Source of the DNA: Patiria pectinifera
Lineage: Eukaryota > Echinodermata > Asteroidea > Valvatida > Asterinidae
DNA: 64,000 nucleotides
Reading direction: 5' to 3'
Assembly: GCA_029964075.1 (NCBI GenBank)
Contig: CM057149.1
Location: 26,798,197-26,862,196 of the forward strand
Made by a program: the position numbers and the translations under genes. Position 1 is the first letter of the stretch; every line of letters starts with the position of its first letter. Positions 22,771 to 34,409 of this stretch are shown here, one piece after another. The notes below the pieces were generated by a model. The model was not told the DNA's origin and did no database searches. It saw only the letters and a list, made by a program, of their open reading frames with translations.

Positions 22771-24252
22771 TTCATTTAGTGCCTGTGGCTTTTGGGCATT
22801 GTTCATCGAAGCACTCTTTGTCAGGGGAGTGTGACTGTGACTTTTCAAGAGAAACAGGACTGCATTTTTACACATAGGGCCTACAATAATCTTCATTACT
22901 GCCTTCACAATAACAATATGTCTCTCTGTATCCTTCAGGGTTATTATATCCTGAAATTGACATGTACTGTGTGTGTATATCCTATATTTTTTATGTCTGA
23001 CAGATACACCCCAAAACAAACTTGTTTTTAAAGTAATTGCTAAATAACAATTTAAGATAAGGTAGGTTTACGATCTTTCCAAATGACGCATCGCACACAA
23101 AAACGAAATCATCCTCCTAATTCATACAGGAAGGGTGTATCAAGCTTCAAGATGAAAAAAAAATAGCCAGCCGACCACGACACGCTCGGTCGAGTGGTAA
23201 GACGTTTGCACTAGCAGGAGTCGAGTGATTTTTTTTTCTCACAATCGCTCGAGACAACATTCAGTATACAGTGTTTACAAAACAAATAATACGTTGGGGA
23301 AAGTCAAAACCGAATATTGATATTATGTTGAAATACACAGATAATTATGCACTTTTGTTTCCCTTTCGTTTGGAATGCAATTTCTCAACAGGGCAAAGCT
23401 AGAACTTAAAACCATTAACTCAGGGTAATTAGCTGTCGTCAATAGCTCCCATGCCCACAACTGGGAGTCAACTATTCTTATTGCATCCCTGGATACACAG
23501 AATGAGAGACTATCGCCCTGCGGAAATCCATACAGATGCAAAGAAACCAACACAATACATTACCTCAGAAAAATCCCTCTTGATATTGCGCAATAAATGC
23601 AGGGAAAGCACCGACATTAATGAAAGCATGAGTCACTTTCACACAAATATCGGAACACTTTCAAATTCAAATAAGGTAACGTGGGAATCATGCATGTCAA
23701 ATTCAAGGCCCTAAGGGGCATAGTATGATCACAATCAAGTGAGAATAAATGCAACTTGCTATGTACGTGGAGGTAGGGGTTCTGTTAGGGAAGGTTGGTG
23801 AGACATCCATCTTCTCTTTCTCATGAATTCATCGATTTGTCAGAAACGGACCCGCTTTGAATTAAACTGTGGTATCAATTACATAAGACAACAGGGACCC
23901 CGGCTTTAAAACGAAATTCGATCCTTAATCTGCCCACTGACGTCAATTAGAGCATATAAAATGTATCATAAAACTGTACTTTTGACTGAGGTTATTATTT
24001 ATGGTGACTCGGCTATGAGCAATGTATTACTTCCATTGCCAAATAAAGTTATTAATGACATATTATTAATGACATATAAAGTTACATCTACTTCATTTTG
24101 TCAATTTATTAGGTCGTGATTTCATTAATTTAATACAATAACATCTATTGTTTATTATTAATAACTCTTTTAATTAATCGTTAATTGTTTTCGACTAAAT
24201 GTACCATTAAGGAGACAAGGTATCGTAATTTCTTCGAAATGTGGGAAACAGT
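22771..24252. other. Intergenic, no gene recognised
   Basis: Apart from the tRNA-like remnant, nothing is supported. Frames at 23323-23553 (minus) and 23451-23714 (plus) overlap each other and match no family. Confidence 0.35.
23186..23231 (+). ncRNA. tRNA-like remnant
   Basis: GACACGCTCGGTCGAGTGG followed by TAAGACGTTTGCACTAGCAGG resembles the 5' half (D arm and anticodon arm) of a serine- or leucine-type tRNA. No T arm or acceptor strand follows; a poly-T run comes instead. It is probably a SINE head or tRNA pseudogene. Confidence 0.4.
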
Positions 24253-24465
24253 GGTCATTAGGGAGACATTTTCATGTCTCCCTAATGTCAAAGCCATCCT
24301 TTAGAGGCACAATTTTACCGTCGCAATTATATTGGTTGCTCGTGGTCTAATTAGTAAACATACCAAAATTCGTGGAAAAACGGAAAGGGGAATATCGGGT
24401 AAGGGCACATTTAAGTTTGAAAATTTTTGTGCACAAGGCTATGGGGATGTCTCCCAAATGTCCAA
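24253..24465. mobile_element. MITE with GGGAGACAT ends, copy 1
   Basis: Begins GGTCATTAGGGAGACAT and ends with the inverse of GGACATTTGGGAGACATC. Just inside the left end is the palindrome CATTAGGGAGACATTTTCAT with its mirror ATGTCTCCCTAATG. The interior shares CGTCGCAA, TGCTC(A/G)TGGTC, TTCGTGG and TTTGTGCACAA with a second copy in a TBK1 intron at 46.5 kb. About 213 bp, non-coding. Confidence 0.6.
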
Positions 24466-24499
24466 TCCAGAGTAATTATTATAACTACATGTATTCTTT

Positions 24500-24625
24500 G
24501 TAAAGGGGGCAGACCCAGAACAAGTTTCGGCTTTTTGTCGGACCTCCCCATGTTATTATTTTAATTTCTGTTGTACAGTATTCAACTTGGTAATAAACCT
24601 GAAACTGAACCTGAACCTAAAAAAA
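24500..24625 (+). mobile_element. LINE 3' tail fragment
   Basis: GTAATAAACCTGAAACTGAACCTGAACCT is the AATAAA plus short tandem CTGAAC repeat that ends many L2/CR1/jockey-like LINEs. About 60-100 bp of 3' UTR may precede it. No coding part remains. Confidence 0.5.
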
Positions 24626-26963
24626 ATCAAATATGATTTTTTTACCATATAGTGCAAAACCTATTTAAACAATTGCACCCTCCACAAAACGTGTCGTTTG
24701 CAGCTTTTCTAGCTACAAAGGAGTAGCCAAAAAGCTTTTTTTTTTTAAATCGTACATACATACGTGTACACACACATGCAGTTCCATTTATAATATGGGT
24801 CCTTCATACGTTGTAAAATTAGAACAGGTGTTTTTAACCTTCTTCTCACCAAACCCTAACCCTCCAGAGTATTTTGGCTATGGATACCCTGCTAAACGCA
24901 GCAACAGGTAACATCCGTCAAAGTGACAAGCCTGCTCAGTGTAGCAAGATCCATCATGTCTAAGGCCAAATGCCTCGGAGTCTGTGGTCACCGAGTGCAG
25001 CAGGATACCACTGTTTGGCAGGGATACAGCTAGCAAGTGCTGCATTGTTTTTAACTTTTCAAAGAACCCGACATTTGTAAGTAGAAACAAGAAAACAATA
25101 CAAAATAAAATCAAAACAAAAAGTTAAAATGGCCAAGGAGCTTAGGATTATGCTTAATAGCCTTAAGCAGGGCTAAATGCTCAATGCCCATTGTTTATTA
25201 AACGCAGTCGGGAAATCAAATTTGAGGATTTTTGGGATGTTGAGAAGTTAAAATCCACGATTTTCAAAAGGGGTGTGGGGTTGGGGGCTTAGTTGTTTCA
25301 ATCAACATCAAAGATGATGTGAGCAATGAATTGAGCTTTGCAATCATGTTTGAAGTTGCACAACTGGACATTGGGGATTTTTTTTAGTTATGCATAAACA
25401 ACACTGTTTCCCCATGTGACCGTAACAGATGGTTTGGTGTGGCTTTGGATAGTCCCACAGGAAACACTGAGTATTTCCTTATTTATTGGCACACAGTCTC
25501 TATAGCTGGCACACATAATTCCCATTTGGTTTTCATTCGTAGCAGCAAAAGTGCTCAGTTTCTCAATCAGGGTGCATATAATATCTAACTTGCAGAACCT
25601 TTAGTTCAGTGGTTACTACATATTTTGAGAAAACAGAGAAAACAGTGACAACTTTTTTGGCCTCGTATTTTATTCCGTTGCTAATGTATGTTATAAAAGC
25701 GAGCCCACATGCACCCTCTCTTTGTAAAACAACAGTCAGTGTTTGTTTTGTTTAGAAGGATATACCATTTCAGTGTGTCTTGTGAAAAATTTCACAAGGT
25801 ATTTGATACCAGTCTATCTACAGTTGGAGCAAGGTTTCTGTCATTAAATCGGCCGGTACTTTACAGGTACTTGGAACGCTACGTGGCTTTAGGGCAAAGT
25901 GATCCGAAGACATGTAGGCTTATGTTACAGCATCAGGCTACAACTGTGAGGCTGCACATCTTTGATATTCACTTTCAAAGCATGCATGTATGTATACACA
26001 TACAGATCTTTCAGATATCAGCAATTACAGTGAATACACAAGTAAAACAAGACGAGCAATATTTCTGAGAAAAAAAGTATTTTTTTCAGAACTAATTAAA
26101 TGAAAATTTAGATTCGTGCAGGAACAGGAAGTTTATTGCCAACCAGTATTAAAGGATCCAATATCATTTTGCTTTATCAATTCAAAAGCAAACTTTGGTC
26201 TAGTAATTTTCCACGCATGATAATCTGTGAGAAACCTACAATGTTTACAAAAGCTAAAAAAAAGACTTGGACAACTCCCAGGTAAGCTGTCACCTCGGGT
26301 ACCCTTCCTTTCTAGTAACCTCTATGGAAATACAGTACTTACCTATGTATTGCACAATACAGGGGAATCCCTTATAATGAAAATGCTAGCAACAAACGTA
26401 GGTCATGTATGCATTGATAACCAAGGGACTATATACACAAATAACTTACAGGCAGCCAATGGGTATATTTTGACATGACTAGAACCCATTGGATATTAAA
26501 GGTAAACAAGTTCCCGATGCTTGCTGCATTGCATTTTTGTGCAATTAAACTGTACGCGACTTCTACATTATCCCGAAAAACATAAAGTGAACAGATCCAC
26601 TGATGAAACACGTCTTTTTTCATTTCAGGAAATGATGGTAGGCTTTTCTTTTAGATGGGTGGTTAACATTTGTGTAAGTAATTGGAGGAAACAATATATT
26701 CCAAGTACCATCTTGAGATAACTGTAAGTATTACTTGTACATGTACAAGAAAAATCGTTTGAAACACATACTTGTACATGTAAGCAATGAGGCCATGGGT
26801 GTAGAATATGTGCGAAGGGCATACATTCTCAAGGGAATCTTTGCAATGTTGAACCATGTCGAGGAAGGTAATATAAGTCATGTATGGTCTTGTGTAATAG
26901 CGCCCTCATGTGGTTACTGTATTGTAACTGATGTAGGCCTCATCGATAATCAATAAAAATGAT
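24626..26963. other. Gene-poor stretch with unassigned open frames
   Basis: Frames at 24878-25114 (minus, including HSVTTDSEAFGLRHDGSCY) and 25709-26068 (plus, 119 codons) are open, but I recognise no domain and find no convincing splice sites. A TAGCGCCCTCATGTGG motif at about 26901 resembles the recurring AACAGCGCCCTC motif. They may be exons or chance; evidence is weak. Confidence 0.3.
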
Positions 26964-27203
26964 ATGAATTCTGGTTTGGGTGCAGGTAATTACCAGGAAG
27001 AGAACCTTAACCCTGATCAAAGTCAAACTATGCCTGAACCCAGACATGTAACCACAAGAAGTGGAAGACAAGTTAAACCACCTACAAGGTACCTACAAAA
27101 ACAGTTGAAAAACAAAAGAAAGACAAACAAGGCAGTTAATTTGAATTGCCACTTTATTGAACTAATCATAAATATAAAAAAAAAAGTTAAAATTTTTAAT
27201 TAA
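26964..27203 (+). pseudogene. Ty3/gypsy Pol C-terminal tail remnant
   Basis: The 79-codon frame contains PRHVTTRSGRQVKPPTRY, the basic TRSGR.VKPP.RY tail at the end of many gypsy polyproteins, followed by lysine-rich sequence and a stop. Nothing upstream reads as integrase, so only the tail survives. A full LTR was not identified. Confidence 0.6.
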
Positions 27204-27605
27204 TCCTTTTATCGCACATTACCTAAAGCAACATTGATTGAAACAACATTATTTTGCTCAGTACAAATTATTTTATACTGAATGTAACCTCACTAGAAAA
27301 ACTCTGTTCGAGGGAGTCTTGAACACTAGAGTTGGGACTCCCACAAGTCTTTGTAGACAACGATGTAACAGGGGAAATCCAAGGTTGGGGAAACCCAAGG
27401 TTGATGACACATCTTTAAGATGTGATTTACAATAAGTCATTTAATAAATAATCGTTTATTGAACCCTAACAAAACCTGGACCATGACAAAAGAAAGAAGA
27501 GTTAAATTGGTAAACAATTGTTGTACAATTTTGCAGGGTAGCATAGCAAGCAAAGCTGTGGTTTCATAGATGGTGTGAGGTTCAATGGTCACCGCCTATA
27601 ATGTA
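27204..27605. other. Intergenic, no gene recognised
   Basis: Probably flank or LTR of the gypsy remnant. The frame 27238-27435 has no family signature. Confidence 0.3.
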
Positions 27606-27772
27606 CCGGTGTAGCATGAATTTAGGTTTCATGAAATACGGACTCATTGGTGATATTGCGCATGCTCATTCATAGATAATTAGGAGAGGGACTGGTCACG
27701 TGAGAGGGTGTAACTAATAAAAGGGAAAAAGAGTCCGATTTTCATACGAGTCCGATTTTCATATGACACCGG
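27606..27772. mobile_element. CCGGTGT MITE, copy 1
   Basis: 167 bp from CCGGTGTAGCATGAA to TTTCATATGACACCGG, with imperfect inverted ends. A near-relative at 52.4 kb shares CATGAAATACG(G/C)ACTCATTGG just inside the left end and TTTCATATGACACCGG at the right end. No open frame. Target duplication not evident. Confidence 0.65.
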
Positions 27773-28999
27773 CCCCCACACATTCTTCTGAAAGTATCCC
27801 CGCATAAAATCACAACCAGCTGATATTTCAATTGATGGAACACCACATTGATTTGCATTTTATCTTGCACATGATCTAGAATCCAAAAAGTCATGTAGTC
27901 TTCTTTGCTGTTAAGTCTTCGTTGAAATGATAAGAGAATGAAGTAAGAAGCAATCAGGGTCGTCAAAAATTAAGCAGGGTGTTCAAACCTGAAAAAGTTT
28001 CAATTTGGAATGGTTTTCTAAGTAATTGATACGTTTCAGTTTTGATATTACAACAAAATATTAAAATTACGGTAGCAACATGTGACAAAAATTGCTTTTG
28101 AGTTTGTGAGGTTCTGAAAAGAGACCTGGGGAAACTCGACGTTTTGGACAGTGTGCTCTGTTTATAGAATCTGACACTTTCAGATAGAGAGGGCGCCCTT
28201 CAATGTTTATGGTATTGTTCTAGGCTGCATCCGAATCAGTTGGCTAGAGCTAGGTCTAGGTCTGTGCTCATTGAAAATACGCGGGGACGCGCTGACAATA
28301 GACGTAGCCATAGCTCTGGAAGCCCGTTTCGGACACGGCCTTTGTCTGGTTCCCCGACCTGACAATTTCCCCCGACGTCTACACGTCTAAATTGTAGGTC
28401 AGGCAGCCTCCGTGACTAAAAATAAACATGACGACATTGACGGCCCTTTTTCAAAGCTCGGCTTCGTTTCCGAATTCGCTTTATCACATAAAGCTTTTAA
28501 TGTTCCGAGCATTTTTTTAAAAATAAATCACTTGCTTCATACATCATTCAGTTATGATATACAGTTTAATACTTCTGTAAGAAAACATTGACTAATTTTG
28601 ACCTGGAATCTTCAAGGTTAGACACTCAAACAGCACTGTAAGCAGGCGGAGCTGAATTGAGACCACGCCGAGTTTTGGAAAATGCCGATAACGGTTGTCA
28701 AATTCAAACTAGTGCATGACGCAGCAAAAAGTTCGCCCCTCGTATACAATCCGAGTGCAAAATCGTCGTTGAATTTCAAGTGTTCTAAATAAAAGCAATG
28801 GATATTAATTATCAACTAGTTTTTTAAAGTTTTTAATAAGCAATTAGCAGTTAATAAAACCTATATTATACTCGGAAATACTCGGACACTATCCGATAGT
28901 CAACGAAATGAATTCGGCAAACTTCGGACATTTTCGGAAAAAGGAGGAATTCCTCTCGTTTCAGTCACGTGATGTAAATTGTAATACATTGTATTACCG
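27773..28999. other. Intergenic, no gene recognised
   Basis: No domain or RNA gene seen. A GAGGGCGCCC motif occurs at about 28188. The open frame 28618-28815 is unassigned. Confidence 0.35.
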
Positions 29000-29008
29000 G
29001 AGGCTACC

Positions 29009-29523
29009 CAACCTCGTCCCCAGTGCTTACTTTATCTCCAACCGCGTTTCCAATAGTAAACCCTGGATAGGAAACTTTCTTTCCTGTATCCTGATTGGAT
29101 ACCGCAATTGGCTAGTAATGGATTTTTATCGTGTACTTGGTGCTATATATTCACAACGTGCAGTACGTGTTTTCGCGATCATTCGTCCACGCCTTCTCGA
29201 AAATACTAAATTCCTTTCCAATTTGCTCATATTAATATGAAATATGATACTGCATGTTGTCTTGATAAGATCGTAACAGTTTGATTTCAAAAATCGTGTT
29301 TTCGTAACTCACGCCGTGCTCGCGCTGCTACGAATACACTCTGTTTTTACGCCAGACCCCGCATACAAAAACAAACGCTAATGTGTAACGCATATCCAGG
29401 CACCAGACTGTTCCTCATTTGCATACGTCTGCAAAAATCTTGCACATGCAAATGATCCAATACCAGGGTGAGAGAGCAGGTAGTGGTGGGCGCGTACTGC
29501 TCGACACCCTGGGGACGAGGTTG
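29009..29523 (+). mobile_element. MULE-like MITE, copy 2 (best preserved)
   Basis: 515 bp with inverted ends CAACCTCGTCCCCAG and CTGGGGACGAGGTTG, flanked by a perfect 9-bp duplication, GAGGCTACC (29000-29008 and 29524-29532). The interior has TATCCTGATTGGATACCGC, CATTTGCATGTGCAAG in inverse form, and GGTAGTGGTGGGCGCGTACT. The plus-strand frame 28908-29240 runs from flank into the element and is not a gene. Confidence 0.85.
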
Positions 29524-29532
29524 GAGGCTACC

Positions 29533-29963
29533 TGACCTAAGATTCATCAGGAATAGTTGGAATATTTTGGTCTGGGAACCAGACTAGTATTGTTCCGGAA
29601 AGTTCTCTCGCCACTTGATGGCGCTCTTTATCCTGACCATCATGGCTGTTTCTGCCAGCTTTTACGGTAAATTCTTCCCAGATTATGTTATCATTTTCTA
29701 TAATCAGTGACTGGGAGAGTTTGATTAGCATTGTTTTGGATGATAATGTAAAGATTAAGATATAGAATAAGTAATCTGTGCTGCCATGTAGTAGACATTT
29801 CGGGGATTTTTCCATTGGCATATTTGTGTAACATTAGCAATTAATGCTCTTCTCTCTCTTCACATACCCATACCATTGTTAATGATTACATTTAGTGATT
29901 CATGTCATTGTTAATTACTTGTTGATTGTTAATGCATGTACAATTGTATTGTATTCTTTATTA
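29533..29963. other. Intergenic, no gene recognised
   Basis: The minus frame 29537-29821 is open for 94 codons without a recognisable motif. CCACTTGATGGCGCTC at about 29611 is a short repeat-like motif. Confidence 0.3.
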
Positions 29964-30870
29964 GGTTCTGATTACACTCATTATCAACATGCCCTAGATA
30001 CTCTTAGCATACCGACCTTGAGTAGCAGACGAACTGAGTTGTGTCTTAAATTTGCCAAAGATCTGAAAGCAAATTCCAAGTTGAATAATATCATCCCCAC
30101 TCGCCCCACAAATGGCAGATTTCTACGTAATTCCCGTATTCCTCAGTTGCAATATAGAACAAATAGATTCAAGAACAGTGCAGTACCCTACCTCATTGAC
30201 TTAATTAATTCTAATTAATTCCAGTGTTTTTTTAATTTTATGATTGCTAGATTCGAAGTTCACCAGTTTTTATTCCTTGCTAGACCCAAATTCCTCGTTG
30301 TCACTGTGGAAATTGTGGTTATAGCTGTAATCGTTGTTGTTGTTGTCTTCGTTATATCTTCGTTGTCACTGTGGAAATTGTGGTTATTGTTTCCATTGTA
30401 GTCAATACTGTTCTTGTTGTATTCGTGGTTACTTTTGTCATCATTATTGTGATTATGGTTCTTGTCGTCCTTATCGTTGTCTTAATCGTTATTCTTGTCA
30501 TTATATAGTTGTGATTGTGGTTAATTGTTGTCATTGTTCTCGTTATCTTTATCGTTATCTTTTTCAAATTTCTTAATTATTGCATACATATCTGTATATT
30601 TTTATCACACCTGATACCACATGACATTTGTTTTTATCTGTAAAATGGAATTTTTAATTATTGAAGATTGGCATGTAAGAGATACTATCGGGTTAAGACA
30701 GTTTTTAGACCTTTCAATATAAAAGTACTTGTTTATTTTAAATTTAATTTAATTTATTTTATTTAATGTATTTGTATTAGCATTTTTATCTGTTGACTTG
30801 ATCCAATTCAATCTTTGATTGCCACATCAAGTCTAATGAAAATAAACCATTTATCTATCTATCTATTCTT
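29964..30870 (+). mobile_element. 5'-truncated LINE (jockey/CR1-like)
   Basis: The frame to 30218 reads YTHYQHALDTLSIPTLSSRR, then LCLKFAKDLKAN and FKNSAVPYLIDLIN before its stop. This is the C-terminal end, beyond the reverse transcriptase, of many metazoan non-LTR elements (pattern: ALxxLxIPTLxxRRxxLCLKFA ... KxSAIPYLxxLLN). A GTT-rich 3' UTR follows (30295-30560), then AATAAACCATTTATCTATCTATC ending near 30867, a typical LINE 3' microsatellite tail. Everything upstream of this segment is missing, as expected from incomplete reverse transcription. Confidence 0.75.
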
Positions 30871-31429
30871 GCAGCATAAAGAAAAGATCGAAAGAAAAGA
30901 CAGAAAGAAACAAATGCCCGAATCACAAGAAAGACAAATCAAGAACTTGGTCTGAGAGTAAAAAATTTGTATCGGCAAGGATTGATGATTATTGATCAAC
31001 CATTACAAGAGGTTTCCCGCCAAACAGTAGCTCCGTTGAGCCCAACGCAGTCCCTTCAATGCCCTTCAGGATTTTTTTTGTTTTGTTAGTTGCATAATGC
31101 ACACATCTGACGGAAGTGTAGTACCGCTTCATATTAAAGTTCATAATTTGCTTTGCAAATCTGGTCATGGTTATCATTGTTTCCCCAATTAATGAGAACG
31201 TTGTTTGGCAATTTACATTGAGGTCTCTCGATCAAGTATGAAGATTCAGACGAAATAATTTCACAAGGTATTTGAAACCAAAGGTCCATTTTTCAGGAAA
31301 ATGACAGCACACGTGGTGCCACGATTTCACAGGATATGCTTGAGACTATATGTATTAATTAATTACGGTCAAGTGAGGTATTTCATAAAAATTTGGTAGC
31401 TTGTTTGTTTGATATTTGCAAATTTGTTT
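30871..31429. other. Intergenic, no gene recognised
   Basis: Only short unassigned frames (30989-31177, minus). Nothing supported. Confidence 0.3.
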
Positions 31430-31605
31430 TATAGTGAGGTACATTAGTAACGAAAATGCTAAGGATCGTCACAGGTGGACAAAAGCACCATTTTTTGTAC
31501 CAAAGCTTTGCCAATGTGTTACGATAAAAAAGGGTAGGATGCAACAAATAGGATGACAGGAAGGGTACTTTATGACGTCATAATGACGTCACAATATACT
31601 ACCGA
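31430..31605 (-). repeat. TGACGTCATAATGACGTCA repeat, copy A
   Basis: Contains GGTGGACAAAAGCACCATTTT, GTAGGATGCAACAAATAGGATG and ATGACGTCATAATGACGTCA. Two further copies lie in the opposite orientation at 33.9 and 34.4 kb and share all three blocks in order. Confidence 0.65.
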
Positions 31606-31936
31606 GCTCGTACAGTAATTAATTGTAGAAAATAAGGTCGTGAAGCGTTGTGATGAGATTCCAAGTCATTAATTTGACATTTTGAGGGTCAGGGAATTGA
31701 AGAGTGATATAATCAGTGATATTTAAGTAACAATTTAGCTGATTTGCTGTTGCAGTGACGTCACTATTTTCAAATTTTCTTGAAAACTCTAAGCATTTTT
31801 TTTTTATATTATTGACAAAAGTGCTACAATGACGGTATTAATCATGCAGAAAATAAATTGGAACGTGGTAACCTGAAACAGATTAACAGAGTGGCCGGAA
31901 ATGGTGATGGTACGTCCTTTAACAATGCATTCCAAA
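31606..31936. other. Intergenic, no gene recognised
   Basis: AT-rich flank with another TGACGTCA at about 31755. No gene. Confidence 0.3.
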
Positions 31937-32580
31937 CAGGGGCCGCCCGATAGTCCAGAGGTCCGATAGTCCGATGGTTCTTTAGTCCGAAGGTTCGGTA
32001 ATCCAAATGCACACAATTTCCATAAAAGGGGGTTCGTTAGTCCGAAAATGAAATAAGGTTCGTTAATCCGAACATTTGATGCAATAGTCCGAAGGTTCAT
32101 TAGTCCTAATGTTCATTTATCCGAAGGTTCAATAGTCCGAAACGAAAATAAGGTGAAATAGTCCGAGGGTTCGACAGTCCGAATTGACAAGGTTCGATGG
32201 TACGAAAAGACTCTATGGTCAGATGGTCGAGATTCGACAGTAAGGTCCAATAGTCCGAATCAACAGTAAGGTCCGATAGTCCGAAGTGTCATACTGACGA
32301 ACCGTATTGCCCATTCGGACTATCGAACCTTATTCTCAATTCGGACTATCGAACCTTATTGTCGATTCGGACTATCGAAGCCTACCGTATATTCGGACTA
32401 TCGAACCTTCGGATTAATTAAGCGTATTCTATTTTCGGACTAATGGGCCCTTCGGACTATTGAACCTTCGGATTATCGAACCTTCGGACTATTGAACCTT
32501 CGGACTAACTAACCTTCCGACTAATGACCCTTCGGACTAGAGAACCTTCGGACTATCGATCCTTCGGACTATTGGGCTGT
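31937..32580. mobile_element. Inverted phrase-repeat element (TTCGGACTATCGAACC)
   Basis: The left half (to about 32288) is built from AATAGTCCGAAGGTTCG-type phrases and the right half (from about 32307) from the inverse phrase TTCGGACTATCGAACC, roughly 13 copies on each side. The outermost phrases also mirror: CCCGATAGTCC on the left and CCCAATAGTCC on the inverted right end. Flanks CATTCCAAA and CATTACAAA (8 of 9) may be a target duplication. No open frame with a known domain. The layout echoes the foldback element at 17.5-19.8 kb with a different phrase. Confidence 0.7.
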
Positions 32581-32939
32581 AACCATTACAAAAACAATAC
32601 CAGTGCAGCAAGTCATGTCCTGCAGTTTGTGAAGGTTTTTAGTTTGGGACGTGAAAAGACAAACAATGATCCAAACAATGTTTCTCGATTAAATGCACCA
32701 TCCTTGTCGTTGATGGACCGTCTATCCCATCGAAGTATCCACCAGACATCATCTTCTGTGTGACACGAGCAGAGCATCTCTGAAAGTCCACTGTGTGAGT
32801 AGTTTATCCTTTCTTGTTATCTTGCACATAGCTGGATTGCGACTGAGATCGTGCAAGTAAATAATCTTTTAAAAGCTTCATATGTATTCTTGCTTATTAT
32901 TTATCTGAGATTTGGTAAAAATGAGCAGAAGTCTTTGTA
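32581..32939. other. Intergenic, no gene recognised
   Basis: The frame 32524-32763 runs out of the phrase repeat and has no known domain. Confidence 0.3.
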
Positions 32940-33438
32940 GAAATTGTGGATATAATTATCCCGCGTAAAATATACATTTGCAAGTTTACAAACTTCCACA
33001 AAATGTATTATTTTGCAACATTGAAACGTATCATTGTTTTTTTTTCGGGGGGGAGGGGGTATTCCCCCCAATATTTTGTAAAGACTGCCTTTTTCCATTC
33101 AAATGCTTTTTTTTTCAACGGGCTCCCCCCAATAATTTGTAAAGAGTGCTCTTTTCTACGAAGTGCCCTTTTTTATGAACAAGTGCCCTTTTCAACAAAG
33201 AAGTGGTGCCCTTTTTAGTGTCATCTGCCGTTTTGGGTGGCTTTTTCAGAATTTCGCACAGGTATCAGCCTGAAAAGCACCATATATTGGCCCTTCGTTT
33301 AGAACAGCGACCCCATCGAAAGGTGGTACCAGCCCCCTCCCTCCTTTTGATTTATGGAGGCCAAACATTTTACAACGGATAAGCAAGTGCCCTTTTCAAA
33401 AAATCCCCCCAATAACAATGACCGTGCTACGCCCCTGG
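32940..33438 (-). repeat. GTGCCCTTTT phrase repeat with GGGGCGTAGC end
   Basis: On the minus strand the block begins CCAGGGGCGTAGCACGG (33438 downwards). Inside it, forms of AAAAGGGCAC(T/C)T recur at least five times, and ATTGGGGGGA recurs near 33070, 33130 and 33410. The end sequence resembles those of the GGGGCGGATCC MITE at 18.09 kb. Left boundary unclear. Confidence 0.5.
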
Positions 33439-33884
33439 AGAAGTATATGCTCAATTCCTGGCAAATGTTAAAGGGTTTAGGGCAATAAATGCATTGCCAG
33501 TTGATGTAGAATACGGAGCCGAAGGGACTGTAGAAACTTTTGTGGAAAATAAAGCCTCGTGGCATCATTCTTGAGGTAATCATTTATGAGGTAATCATGA
33601 CGAAGACATTGCATTTAAACGAATTATTGATCACAACAGGGGATAGGAGCGAGAGGGTGTAATGTACATGTACATACATTTTTAATTTAATACGTTAAAT
33701 TAGGAAACATCCCTCATTTTATCAAACTATTTGTATTTGTATCTTTTAAAGATAGTCTAAGAACAAAATTGGCAACTGCATCGATTTCCTTGATCTCAGA
33801 AACGTATATCAAAGGCACCAAAAAAAACCCGGTCTATGGCTTATTCCTAACTAATTTCTCAATTTTAATGTATAAGTGTGTAAT
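33439..33884. other. Intergenic, no gene recognised
   Basis: Nothing supported. Confidence 0.3.
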
Positions 33885-34065
33885 AATTGGCCGATGACGT
33901 CATAATGATGTCATAAATGGCCCTTCACATCATCCAATTTTTAGCATCCTACGTTTTTTCGAAGAGGTAAACCATGGAGATACTTTGGTGTGAAAATGGT
34001 GCTTTTGTCCACCCGTGTCACGATTTTTTCACTGTCACGATTTATTCACTAAGGTACCTCACTTT
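33885..34065 (+). repeat. TGACGTCATAATGACGTCA repeat, copy B
   Basis: Starts GATGACGTCATAATGATGTC, then AGCATCCTACG, ACCATGGAGATACTTT, ATGGTGCTTTTGTCCACC and AAGGTACCTCACTT. Same order as copy C and inverse of copy A. Confidence 0.65.
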
Positions 34066-34409
34066 TCCGCCTATCTTTGGAACAAGTTAAACATTTAAGA
34101 TACTAATAATCAATTACAAACACTCTTTTGGCATAGAATTTGAACCTTTTTCTCTTACTTAAAAACAACATCTTACAATACAACATACTGTTTGGATGTT
34201 AAAACAAGGTGTCAAAGTGACCACTCAAATCCATGATTTTAGCCGGGAAAAAAGTTTTTTACCCACAAAATCACCCTCAACTATATTCTATCCCAATGAC
34301 ATACCACTCAAATGAAAGATCGTGTTGTCCCCTTTAATTTGATACATCATTTGTTGCTGTGATGCTTGTATTTTTGAAGATTATCATCAATTGTTTATGT
34401 AATAGTTAG
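34066..34409. other. Intergenic between repeat copies B and C
   Basis: AT-rich, no gene. It may be part of a larger repeat unit of roughly 520 bp holding B and C. Confidence 0.3.

Noticed and set aside
30352..30567. Threonine/isoleucine-rich minus-strand frame as a gene
   Set aside because: It is the reverse of the GTT-rich 3' UTR of the LINE fragment.
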